DNA from: Puniceicoccales bacterium
GTDB taxonomy: Bacteria > Verrucomicrobiota > Verrucomicrobiia > Opitutales > UBA9783
Direction of reading: 5' to 3'
Assembly: GCA_031260015.1 (NCBI GenBank)
Contig: JAIRKR010000054.1
Coordinates: 1 to 45,684 of the forward strand
Length of the DNA: 45,684 nt
Every line of letters begins with the position of its first letter. Positions within the stretch are counted from its first letter, which is position 1. The translations under genes and the position numbers were made by a program. The notes beneath the pieces were generated by a model that had not been told where the DNA came from, made no database searches, and was given only the letters and a program-made list of their open reading frames with translations. Shown here piece after piece: positions 9,012 through 18,542 of this stretch.

Positions 9012-10121
9012 ATGAAACATGTTTCAGTTTGCGTTATGGGTATCGGCACATTATTGTTGTCCGGTTGCCAAACAACGAAGGTGGGACCCCATGCACTCAA
9101 AAGTTCCCACAGTGCCTACAACCAGGCACTTATTAGTACGTTAGATGAACAACTTTTAACTAATATCGTTCGCCTACGTTATCGTGATAACCCTGTCTTT
9201 CTGGAGGCTAACACGATTACCCAAAGCAACAAAGCCAGCGGTAGTTTGGGTTTAGAGTTATCAAAAACTTTTCTAGGAAAACCTAGCAATGGTGCTTACA
9301 ATGGTGCGGGGGGTATTAAACCCAGTATGGGTTGCGAAGATGGATCGCAAATTGTCTTAAAACCGTTGACTGGCAACGAGTTTATCAAGAAGTTGATGAC
9401 ACCCATTCAAAATCCCATCTTAATTTCCATGATTCAATCCGGATGGCGAGCCGATCGCGTGTTCAATTTGTGCGTCGAAAGAATTAACAATCTTTACAAT
9501 GCGCCGACCGCCAGCGGACCTACACCTGCCTATGCACCCGAATACGCAAAATTTTATCGCTTTACCGAGCTGCTACGCACCTTCCAACGCAATAACTTGA
9601 TCAACTTTGGAGAACAGCCCGACGTCAACTTTGCGGACCTCATGTTAAGAATTACGGAAACTCCTTCATTGGCTAAAGAAATAAAAGAGTTTAAAATGTT
9701 GGCCAACCTCAATCCCAACCTTAATGAATTTAAATTCAAAAGTAGCTTCTTGGAGATGAGTCCAAAGAAATTAACGGTTCGAGCACGTTCTTTATTGGGT
9801 ATATTTTTCTTCTTGTCCCAAGGCGTGGAAATACCCGAAGAAGACGAAACCCAAGGTTTAGTCACCGTTACTCAAAATTTAGATGGATCCAAATTCGATT
9901 GGAGTACGCTTTCAACACGGTTCCTAACCGTCCATTGCAGCACGTCTAAAATAAAGCCAAATAACGCTTACGTTGCCTGTCATTATCGCAATAAATGGTT
10001 TTTCATCGCGGATAATGATTTGGAATCCAAAACGAGTTTTATGCTGCTCAATCAAATATTCACGCTACAGTCTTCAAAATATAAAGCTTCCGATCCGATC
10101 CTCGTATTATCCGGGTCTTAA
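9012..10121 (+). CDS. Predicted lipoprotein, uncharacterised
   Basis: 369-aa ORF with lipobox LLLSGC and LDEQLLTNIVRLRYRDNPVFLE segment; terminator downstream. Confidence 0.75.
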   Translation: MKHVSVCVMGIGTLLLSGCQTTKVGPHALKSSHSAYNQALISTLDEQLLTNIVRLRYRDNPVFLEANTITQSNKASGSLGLELSKTFLGKPSNGAYNGAGGIKPSMGCEDGSQIVLKPLTGNEFIKKLMTPIQNPILISMIQSGWRADRVFNLCVERINNLYNAPTASGPTPAYAPEYAKFYRFTELLRTFQRNNLINFGEQPDVNFADLMLRITETPSLAKEIKEFKMLANLNPNLNEFKFKSSFLEMSPKKLTVRARSLLGIFFFLSQGVEIPEEDETQGLVTVTQNLDGSKFDWSTLSTRFLTVHCSTSKIKPNNAYVACHYRNKWFFIADNDLESKTSFMLLNQIFTLQSSKYKASDPILVLSGS

Positions 10122-10143
10122 GACTCATTATTTATAAACCTCA

Positions 10144-10173
10144 AAGGCTCATTGCAGTAATGGGCCTTTTTTA
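10144..10173 (+). terminator. Intrinsic terminator
   Basis: aggctcatt-gcag-taatgggcct stem followed by TTTTTT. Confidence 0.8.
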
Positions 10174-10343
10174 GTTTCTTTGATTTAATACTGTATTTTG
10201 TTCATCCCCAATTTAACTGCTCTTCTCCGGGAAATACAAACAGTACTTTGACCGTTTTAAAATATTTGCACTTTTAACCGTATTCTCCCTTGACATCTAT
10301 TCAAAAATCTTTTTTCCTCTTTTGATCAAGCGTGTAATACAGA

Positions 10344-10420
<77 letters not shown>

Positions 10421-10541
10421 AAAGGGGTCAAGCAAAAATAATTCAGATTTTTTGTGCTTATTGCTTGTAGCTCACAAAAGCGGGAGTATTGACTCTGAGG
10501 TAAAATTAATTGTAATTGTATGAATATCCAACGAGAGGCAA

Positions 10542-11198
10542 ATGAAATTAAGCAGCGGTATTACCGACGAATGGAAAAAGATCAATCAAAGTTGTATAGT
10601 TTCATTAACAGGAGCGTTACCCTTAGTTTTACAGAAAAGTTTTTTTTGCCTAACTCAACTACTCCATAAATTTTTTGGGTATGAATTTACAGAAAAGTTT
10701 TACCTAGAAGTCGGTTGTGGAACGGGAACAAATTTACTTTTATTTTTGATGCTGGGTATTCCGGCAAATCACTTAGCAGGTAATGATATATTTGAACCCT
10801 GTTTGCAAACAGCATACAACAGATTGCCTCAAGCTGTAAAATTAGATTGTGGTAACTTTTTAGATATTACCGATTGCATTCTTTTGTCTACCGTTTTAAG
10901 CTCAGTCTTAGATAAAGAATTTCAGAAAAAAGTAATGCAGAAATGTTATACATTGTTAAAGCCTAACGGTTATCTTCTAATATATGATTTTGTATTCAAT
11001 AATCCACAGAATCCGGATGTAAAAGGCATTTCTTTGCCTTTTTTAAAACAAACAGAGAAATGGAAAAAATCAGCATTTAAACGTGTAACTCTTGCTCCTC
11101 CCATTGCTCGTAGACTTTCTAAATTTCCTTTGTTGATTAAGATGTTAACATACGTGAAAGTTTTAAATACGCACATAATTGGTTTTTTACAAAAATAA
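10542..11198 (+). CDS. Class I SAM-dependent methyltransferase
   Basis: Motif I YLEVGCGTGTNLLLF; LKPNGYLLIYDFVF. Confidence 0.75.
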   Translation: MKLSSGITDEWKKINQSCIVSLTGALPLVLQKSFFCLTQLLHKFFGYEFTEKFYLEVGCGTGTNLLLFLMLGIPANHLAGNDIFEPCLQTAYNRLPQAVKLDCGNFLDITDCILLSTVLSSVLDKEFQKKVMQKCYTLLKPNGYLLIYDFVFNNPQNPDVKGISLPFLKQTEKWKKSAFKRVTLAPPIARRLSKFPLLIKMLTYVKVLNTHIIGFLQK

Positions 11199-12390
11199 TG
11201 CAACAATCGGTTCCATTTTTTAAGCCTAGTATTAGTCAAAATGAGCGAGATAACATTTTAGACGTTTTAGAAGGTGGGTGGCTAACAAAACGGGTCAATG
11301 GTGTAAAAAATTTGAACAAGCATTTGCAAAATATATTGGAGTAAAACACTGTATTTCTATTAATCCTGCAACGGCTGCACTACATTTATCAGTGATTGTA
11401 AGTGGTATTTGTCCCGGAGAAGCAGTGCTTGTACCAACGATGACATTCGTTTCAACGGCAGAAATTTTATATTATTCCTATATCCATCCTATTTTAGTGG
11501 ACTGTGATCCAAAAGATTTAACAATGTCGGCCCAAGATGCACGTTATAAGTTACTGCAAGCACGTGCAAAAGGAATACGTGTTACAGGGGTCATTCCCGT
11601 ACATTACGCAGGTAAAATGGTACAAATGGATTGGGTTGAAAGTTTAGCCGAAGAATTCGGACTCAAGATCATCGAAGATGCTGCTCATTGTTGTGGTTCA
11701 AAATATTTTTCAAGTCGACATAATAAATGGCTCACCAAATGCCCCACTTCATTAACACAGTGCTATTCTTTTTATTGTACAAAATGCATAACTACAGGAG
11801 GTGAAGGCGGTATTGTCGCTACAGACTCCGATGAACTGGCCGATAAAATTCGAATTTTATTTTTGCATGGGTTATCTACAAATGCTTGGGAACGTTTTAG
11901 TGAACAAGGTGAGATTTTTTACGATGTTGGTACACTCGGCTACAAATACAACTTAACAGACATGGCAGCTGCTATGGAGTGCGTGCAATTAGTTAAAGCG
12001 GATCATCTTAGAGAGCGCCGGACTCAAGCTGTCGCCACTTATAAAGAAGCTTTAAAAGGAATCTCTTGCATTGACTATTTGCAAGATGAATCAGAATATT
12101 TTGTACATGCACATCATTTATTTGTGATAAAGTTAAATACTAAGCAAGCGCCGTTGTCCCGAAACCAACTTTTACAGCAGTTGAAAACTTATCACATTGT
12201 TCCTTCTGTTCATTGGAAACCGTTGCATTTACACTTATTTTATCAAAAACAAGGGTTCCCTATGTCTGATTTTCCGAATGCAACCCATGTTTTTGATCAG
12301 ATTATTAGTTTACCTTTGTTTCCTGATATTACGGAAGAACAAATTTATTACGTTGCGAATACATTGAAAAAGCTTCTCGCTAATGGCTAG
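11198..12390 (+). pseudogene. DegT/DnrJ/EryC1/StrS-family sugar aminotransferase, 5' frameshift
   Basis: From ATG 11198 (TAATG overlap): MQQSVPFFKPSISQNERDNILDVLEGGWLTK, then frame shifts around the AAAA at about 11286 into TGQWCKKFEQAFAKYIGVKHC...; PLP region IIEDAAHCCGSKYF and YCTKCITTGGEGGI. Confidence 0.85.
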
Positions 12391-12395
12391 TTCGC

Positions 12396-13007
12396 ATGTT
12401 AAAACGCGTTTTTGACATCCTAGTATCTTTATGTGGTTTGTGTTGTTTGTCGCCATTTTTATTATTAATAGGATTGTTGGTTGGTATACGAGATGGATGC
12501 CCAATTTTTTTTAAACAAAAACGAATTGGACGTTATGGAAGTACTTTCTTCCTATGGAAATTCAGAACGATGGTAGACTCTAAAATACAGGACACACAAT
12601 TGGCGACTACAAATGACGAACGTATTACACTTACCGGTCGTATATTAAGAAAATACAAGATAGATGAATTTCCTCAACTGTGGAATGTTTTAAAAGGGGA
12701 CATGAGTCTTGTTGGATACCGTCCAGAAATTCCTTACTACGTTGCAAAATATACACCAGAACAAAAGAAACTTTTACAATACAAACCTGGCATTGTCGAC
12801 CCAGCGACCCTATACTTCAAGGATGAAAATAATTTGCTGAACACCAGCCAAAATGTTGAACACGATTACATCCACAAAATCTTACCCATAAAACTTAAAC
12901 TTAGTTTAGATTATGCCCAAAGAGCAACTTTTAGATCTGACTTAAAATGTATTCTAGAAACAATCTTCAAACTTTTACTAAGCACGCTCAATAAATGTTT
13001 ACCCTAG
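12396..13007 (+). CDS. Initiating sugar-phosphate transferase (bacterial sugar transferase/WcaJ-PglC family)
   Basis: KRVFDILVSL..GCPIFFKQKRIGRYGSTFFLWKFRTM...RKYKIDEFPQLWNVLKGDMSLVGYRPEIP. Confidence 0.92.
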   Translation: MLKRVFDILVSLCGLCCLSPFLLLIGLLVGIRDGCPIFFKQKRIGRYGSTFFLWKFRTMVDSKIQDTQLATTNDERITLTGRILRKYKIDEFPQLWNVLKGDMSLVGYRPEIPYYVAKYTPEQKKLLQYKPGIVDPATLYFKDENNLLNTSQNVEHDYIHKILPIKLKLSLDYAQRATFRSDLKCILETIFKLLLSTLNKCLP

Positions 13008-13049
13008 GTACCTCTACCCCTATTTTGAACTGCTTATTAAGGACCTTAT

Positions 13050-13436
13050 TTAGAGTTCAGCCTTTCTCAAAATTTGCAGGACTTTTAGAATATTAAGCAA
13101 GTAAAAAATTATCTGAACGCAAGTTAATAACGTCAAGAATGTTATAAAAGTCAGTGACATCATCTTCTGAACTACAAACACAAAAAATAAACCTACAAAA
13201 AAGCAAAAATGCCAGTTACAAAAAAATCTATTTTTCAAATACAGAATAGGGATTTGTTTGAAAGACGAAGACACAAAATAGAAAAAACCGCCAATAGATA
13301 AGATACGTAATAAGTTTCTATCTATACTCCATTTTGCATCAATTAAATGATGGCAAATTAGGTCAGAGAAAAGAGCAACTAATGCAAAACCAACAAGTCC
13401 AACAACACAAATACACCAAAACAGTTTTATCCACAA
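13050..13436 (-). pseudogene. C-terminal fragment of a polysaccharide flippase-like membrane protein
   Basis: Multi-TM ORF ALFSDLICHHLIDAKW...LLRILSIGGFFYFVSSSFKQIPILYLKNR, flippase C-half-like; joined directly to the fragment at 13441..13774. Confidence 0.55.
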
Positions 13437-13440
13437 TATA

Positions 13441-13774
13441 TTTTTCTAATTGCATGCCAGCGATGCGTGCTTCGGTATTTCTAAAACCTGTGATATGAAC
13501 AGGACGACAGGACTGATAAAAATATCCTTCGCCATAATCATAAGACGTGTATTCTCGCAATTGGGCTTCTAGAATTTTCGCAATTTCATAATGCAAAGAT
13601 AATTGCTTCCGAATCCTAAAATAATCCTTAAGCCTATTTAAAATAGCTTGTTTTTTGGCCTTATCTTTCAATTTTGAAAAATCTTGCAAAAAAACACCAC
13701 ATGCCTTTAATGGGTTAAATGTTTCGTAAAGCAGCGAAGAATAATTCTTGCTTGTTCATGAGATATAGTCATTT
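13441..13774 (-). pseudogene. Truncated and frameshifted putative SAM methyltransferase (N-terminal part only)
   Basis: Reads MTISHEQARIILRC.. / YETFNPLKACGVFLQDFSKLKDKAKKQAILNRLKDYFRIRKQLSLHYEIAKILEAQLREYTSYDYGEGYFYQSCRPVHITGFRNTEARIAGMQLEKYIVDKTVL, then breaks where a motif I (VLDIGC-type) would be expected. Family is inferred. Confidence 0.5.
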
Positions 13775-13778
13775 TCAC

Positions 13779-14936
13779 TTACAAATTTTGTAAAGTTTTT
13801 TTAAGCTGATTTAGAATATAGGTCGCCCCTTGGTAAGCAGATTGATTCCAATGAAAAACATGTTGCTCTCGTAAAGTACAGAGACGTTGACGCCATTCCT
13901 CTCGCCGCATCAATAGATTATCCAGTAAAGATGGAAGTGTGGAACACTGTGTAAGCGGTACCTCGATGCCAATTTCTTTGCGCAGGGCAATTTCTATAGG
14001 TTCTATTTGCAAATCTTGCCAACGAGGATTGTGTTTTTTAAGTGGCGTTTCAATGAATATAACCGGACGTTCGGTTCCAAAAGCGTATTCGAACGCAATA
14101 CCGGAACGATCTGTAATGAGTACATCCGCGTCGTATAAGTTTTCTTCCGAAAGAAGCCGATCTTCCCAAATAAAATTGGCTAAAGATGCAATTTTACGTT
14201 GCAAATGGGATACCTGCCGTGGGCATCGTTTCAAAAACTCTGGATGTGGGCGCAAGACAACCGCATAATTCAAAGGTGCCAAAACTTCTATGAGCTCTTC
14301 GATTCCATTTTCGAACAAACTACTTACGCTCCAAGTAGGGGCGATTAGAATTTTTTTGACTTCTTTATCGTGTTTACAAGGTCTTTGCTGAAAAGTCTGA
14401 TAAACAACATCCATACGTGGATAGCCTATGGGTAACAACTTTTTGTTGGGCAAATGATACAGATTTTCTCGTTTTTGGATTTCCTGTACATGGTGTGGCC
14501 CTACACAAAAGATCGTATCGTAAGCGTCGAATGCGCGTTCATTATACTGAAGATGTGTACTCGAAAACGCATGAAATAGGTATACGTACTCTTGCGTATG
14601 CGGTGACTTTTTTAAATGATAAGTGTTTAGATCGGGCATTGTAAAAACAAAAATCTGCGCATCCATTTTATCGAATACCGACTTCAAAAAATGATTGAAG
14701 TAAAATGGCTGTAAGCGCTCATGATGTTGCAACAATAGAGGATCATTCGGATCCGATGTAATGTACGAACACGAAACATCTGGGTCTTGTAAAATTTCTC
14801 TGATGAAAGGAGCAAACGTTTGGAAATAGATATCACGTTCAGAATAAAAAACTAAACGGCGATGCTCACGGTATTCTTTGCTGAAAAAAAGTTTGTAATT
14901 TTTATACTCTGTTTGCAGATTAGAAAACCAAGACAT
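13779..14936 (-). CDS. CDP-glycerol:glycerophosphate glycerophosphotransferase (TagB/TagF)-like protein
   Basis: ILIAPTWSVSSLFENG, VVLRPHPEFLKR, LYDADVLITDRSGIAFEYAFGTERPVIFIETP. ATG at 14936; the track start at 14942 is a TTG. Confidence 0.85.
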   Translation of the reverse strand: MSWFSNLQTEYKNYKLFFSKEYREHRRLVFYSERDIYFQTFAPFIREILQDPDVSCSYITSDPNDPLLLQHHERLQPFYFNHFLKSVFDKMDAQIFVFTMPDLNTYHLKKSPHTQEYVYLFHAFSSTHLQYNERAFDAYDTIFCVGPHHVQEIQKRENLYHLPNKKLLPIGYPRMDVVYQTFQQRPCKHDKEVKKILIAPTWSVSSLFENGIEELIEVLAPLNYAVVLRPHPEFLKRCPRQVSHLQRKIASLANFIWEDRLLSEENLYDADVLITDRSGIAFEYAFGTERPVIFIETPLKKHNPRWQDLQIEPIEIALRKEIGIEVPLTQCSTLPSLLDNLLMRREEWRQRLCTLREQHVFHWNQSAYQGATYILNQLKKTLQNL

Positions 14937-17900
14937 GGTCAATATGGGTGTATTTCAACAACAAGTAATTATTTTAGGTGCCGGTAAGTCAAAACAATTT
15001 CTTGAAAATCCATCCATCATTCACGTGGATCAAGATACACGCACTTTAGATTGGCTACTCAACGCATTCGACAAAACAATTACGCATTACTTATTTGTAG
15101 GGGGGTACAAGATGGATGAAATCACTCATTATTATCCCTATTTACACTTTGTCATAAATCCTATTTGGAAACATTCAGGGTGTATAGAATCATTGCGTTT
15201 ATCAGATTTTGACCCACAATTGCCCGCCTTCGTTTGTTATGGAGATATTCTAGTGCGTCCCGAATTGATTCAAAAGATATTGCAAACGGTTCAACAAGGT
15301 AACATGGATGTTATCTTTGCACTCGATTCGGATCCAAAAACAATTGAAGCAAAGCCCGACTGTGAGTACATCGATTGCAATTTTAATGGCAGTGACCGTA
15401 GACAAAACTTTATTGGACTTATTTATTTGAAGCCGAATGTATTGCAGCAATTAAAGAATAATTTTCCATCGGGTTCGACTCACCAACGTTTATCGAGCCT
15501 ATTACCTTATTTGCTGCAAAATAAATTCAACATCCAAATGGTGGATGCCCATGGATTGTGGGTGGAAGTGCAGCAACCGAGTGACGTAGCCCGTTTCATT
15601 CTCACCACCAAGGCCCAAACTTTACATACCTTAAGACATCGTATTACCAAGGCAAAGATAGCGGAACAAATACATTTTTCGGTTCAAGAATGGCAAAACA
15701 ATCGGCAAACTATACTCGATATTTTAAAGCAAACTTTTGGAGAAAAATTGCTCGTGGTCCGCAGTAGTTCGTTGCAAGAAGATGGATTTTTAAAAGCCAA
15801 TGCCGGAAGATTTACAAGCGTTGCTGATGTCCAAAACAACGACACCGATTTAACACGAGCTGTGGAAACCGTTATTGCTTCTTACGGTCAAGCGATGACC
15901 CAAGAAGATCAAATATTGGTGCAAGCTATGTTGCAAAGTGTAGATGCCTGCGGGGTCATCTTTACGCGCACATTAAGCTATGGGGCTCCCTATTACATCG
16001 TAAATTACGATATGGAAAATACAGCCGCTATCACAAACGGCACCAGCGATAGCGATTTTATTTTTTATCATTGGAAGACGGCCCTTATCCCTAAAAATGC
16101 CCCTTATTTTTTCAAAGATTTATACGAGGCGATTCAAGAGATTGAATTTTTGACACAATTTGACGCTCTGGACATCGAGTTTGCGATTACAAAGACGCAC
16201 GAATTGTACATTTTTCAGGTGCGTCCATTGGCTGCGCAACACTTGCGCGAAATTGATGACGGTCAATTGCAGAAACAATTGCAACAAGCATCCAAACGAT
16301 TTGAAGACATGCAACAGGCGCACCCTGGGATAAGTGGCAATCGAACCATCTTTGGCATTATGCCCGATTGGAATCCCGCAGAAATTGTTGGTATCAAACC
16401 GAGAACATTGGCCATAACGCTTTATCAACAACTAATTACGCATGCAATTTGGGCGCAACAACGATATGAATTTGGCTACAAAAATGTACGTCCGTATCCG
16501 CTTATTGTATGTTTTTCTGGGCATCCGTACGTGGATGTTCGTGCCAGCATTCATTCTTTTTTACCCGCAAACCTAAAGCAAACTACCATAGAAAAGCTCG
16601 TCCATTACTACTTAAGTCGCCTGTCAACGCATCCCGAATGGCACGATAAGCTCGAATTTATGGTCATGCCCACATGCTACACATTTGACTTTGAAGATCG
16701 TTGGCGCACGGCTTTAACACGCGAAGCCGGTTTATTGGAGGATGAATTTAAAGCCTACAAGCAAGATCTATTGCGTCTAACGCAGGATGCCTTTCAAATA
16801 TGTGCAGAACAATACAAAGCAACTGCGTCCATAAACGAACGATTTGAAGCTATTCAACAGGTACCGCTGTCGGACTTAGATCGTCTGTACACACTATTCG
16901 AAACGTGTAAGCAGGGAACATTAAATTTTTCCCACTTAGCACGCTGCGGTTTTATCGCCAGTGCATTTCTAAAGTCTGCTTTGGCTAAAAACATTCTGAC
17001 AGAAGACGAAAAAGAAACGCTTTTAGGTGATATTCAAACCATTACGGGAACATTTTTTGAAGAGACAAAAAAAGTGCTTAACGGTCAAGTTCCCCGTACC
17101 CATTTCATTCATAAATATGGACATCTAAGACCGGGTACGTACGATATTACATCTCCTGCGTACAAAACAGATCCAGACAAATACTTATTTGGGCACGCGG
17201 GACAACCTATTACGACGGCGATAACTTCTAAAAGCACATTCCACAATCCAACTTTCGAAAAAGCTTTATCGGACACACTATCGGTTTCGTTGGAGACCTT
17301 TAGACATTTTTTACAACAGTCCATTGCGGGTCGTGAATACTCCAAATTTGTTTTCACAAGATACGTTTCTGAAATTCTGGATATCCTCGAACGTTTAGGA
17401 CAGAGGTATGGGTTTTCTGCAGACGATGTTTCTTATCTCCCAATTGCAACGTGGTTGGACTTGCGCAACGGTATTGCAAGTGATGGAAAAACAAAGCGGC
17501 TCTTAAGGGCACAAATTGAGTATCAAAAAGAGTATCATCAGGTCGCCCGGTGCATCGAATTTCCACCGTTAATACTGCAAAAAAGTGATTTTTTCTCATT
17601 TTTTGTGCCCAAAACTTTACCCAATTTCATTGGAAACCAATGTGTCGAAGCACCTCTCGTTTACTTAAAAAATTCAAACGAAACCAACGGCGACAGTCTA
17701 CGTCATAAAGTCGTATTGATTGAAAAGGCAGACCCAGGATTCGATTGGATATTTAATTACGAGATTGCCGGACTTATCACGGTATACGGAGGGCCTAATT
17801 CGCACATGGCCATTCGTTCGGCCGAATTTAAATTACCGGCCAGCATTGGCATTGGGAATACGCTTTTCAATAGGTTGAAAACGGCCCAATTGGTGCAACT

Positions 17901-17937
17901 GGATTGCAACGCTCATATTTTGAAAATTGTACGCTAA
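14935..17937 (+). CDS. PEP-synthase-like kinase, candidate L-glutamine kinase (Cj1418-type), with N-terminal nucleotidyltransferase-like domain
   Basis: ATP-grasp/PPDK-N segment LVVRSSSLQEDGFLKANAGRFTSV; LDIEFAITKTHELYIFQVRPL; C-terminal phosphohistidine segment VYGGPNSHMAIRSAEFKLPASIGIG; N-terminal about 230 aa with FVGGYKMDEI...HSGCIESLRLSD...AFVCYGDILVRPELI. Confidence 0.85.
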   Translation: MVNMGVFQQQVIILGAGKSKQFLENPSIIHVDQDTRTLDWLLNAFDKTITHYLFVGGYKMDEITHYYPYLHFVINPIWKHSGCIESLRLSDFDPQLPAFVCYGDILVRPELIQKILQTVQQGNMDVIFALDSDPKTIEAKPDCEYIDCNFNGSDRRQNFIGLIYLKPNVLQQLKNNFPSGSTHQRLSSLLPYLLQNKFNIQMVDAHGLWVEVQQPSDVARFILTTKAQTLHTLRHRITKAKIAEQIHFSVQEWQNNRQTILDILKQTFGEKLLVVRSSSLQEDGFLKANAGRFTSVADVQNNDTDLTRAVETVIASYGQAMTQEDQILVQAMLQSVDACGVIFTRTLSYGAPYYIVNYDMENTAAITNGTSDSDFIFYHWKTALIPKNAPYFFKDLYEAIQEIEFLTQFDALDIEFAITKTHELYIFQVRPLAAQHLREIDDGQLQKQLQQASKRFEDMQQAHPGISGNRTIFGIMPDWNPAEIVGIKPRTLAITLYQQLITHAIWAQQRYEFGYKNVRPYPLIVCFSGHPYVDVRASIHSFLPANLKQTTIEKLVHYYLSRLSTHPEWHDKLEFMVMPTCYTFDFEDRWRTALTREAGLLEDEFKAYKQDLLRLTQDAFQICAEQYKATASINERFEAIQQVPLSDLDRLYTLFETCKQGTLNFSHLARCGFIASAFLKSALAKNILTEDEKETLLGDIQTITGTFFEETKKVLNGQVPRTHFIHKYGHLRPGTYDITSPAYKTDPDKYLFGHAGQPITTAITSKSTFHNPTFEKALSDTLSVSLETFRHFLQQSIAGREYSKFVFTRYVSEILDILERLGQRYGFSADDVSYLPIATWLDLRNGIASDGKTKRLLRAQIEYQKEYHQVARCIEFPPLILQKSDFFSFFVPKTLPNFIGNQCVEAPLVYLKNSNETNGDSLRHKVVLIEKADPGFDWIFNYEIAGLITVYGGPNSHMAIRSAEFKLPASIGIGNTLFNRLKTAQLVQLDCNAHILKIVR

Positions 17938-18542
17938 TGGCAAAAAAAATAGGCATTACACAACGTGTGGAAACGGTAGAAGCGTACGCTGAAGTGCGCG
18001 ATGCTTTGGATCAGCGTTGGTATCGTCTATTTGCGCCCCTAAATGCCCTATTGATACCAATTCCAAACGCGATAGAAAAGATAGATGTTTACTGCCATGA
18101 ATGCAAGTTGGACGGCTTTGTATTAACCGGAGGTAATCACCATCCTCTGCGCGATCGTTGCGAAAAGAGTGTGCTTGACTACGCCATAAAACGGCAAAAA
18201 CCTGTACTGGGTGTGTGCCACGGCATGCAGTTTATGTCAAAATATTTTAGAGCTCCGTTGGTACTCATAGAAGATAATCATGTGGCCTGCGAACACCCCA
18301 TCACCATTCGGGCAAATCGTTGGGGATTTCCGGAAGGTGTGTGCACGGTTAATTCGTACCATCATCACGCTCTCTCATGCGTACCCACCGACTTTACAGG
18401 CTTTGCATTCGACAAAGACGGTTACTGCGAAGCCATGCAACACAACACACTTCCGTTTGTAACCTGCATGTGGCATCCGGAACGCGATACGTCGCTTCCC
18501 ACGTGGTTTCACACTTTCCTAAAAAAATTATTCCAAACATGA
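17937..18542 (+). CDS. Class-I glutamine amidotransferase-like (peptidase C26) hydrolase, candidate Cj1417-type
   Basis: Nucleophile elbow VLGVCHGMQFM, catalytic His/Glu VTCMWHPERD, GFVLTGGNHHPL; ATG overlaps upstream stop (TAATG). Confidence 0.85.
   Translation: MAKKIGITQRVETVEAYAEVRDALDQRWYRLFAPLNALLIPIPNAIEKIDVYCHECKLDGFVLTGGNHHPLRDRCEKSVLDYAIKRQKPVLGVCHGMQFMSKYFRAPLVLIEDNHVACEHPITIRANRWGFPEGVCTVNSYHHHALSCVPTDFTGFAFDKDGYCEAMQHNTLPFVTCMWHPERDTSLPTWFHTFLKKLFQT

Noticed and set aside
10628-10700. Short direct repeat tttacagaaaagtttt within the methyltransferase ORF
   Set aside because: Only two short copies in AT-rich sequence; not convincing as a functional repeat.
11021-11046. Terminator-like hairpin aaaaggca-tttctt-tgcctttt followed by T
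   Set aside because: Lies inside the methyltransferase coding sequence and encodes ordinary residues (KGISLPF); function doubtful.
13939-14268. Plus-strand 109-aa ORF
   Set aside because: Antisense to the TagF-like gene; spurious.
14935-17937. Interpretation as a housekeeping PEP synthase or pyruvate phosphate dikinase
   Set aside because: Domain fusion, coupling to a C26-type hydrolase and a nucleotidyltransferase, and glycan-locus context fit the Cj1416-1418 pathway better, though a homology search is still required.
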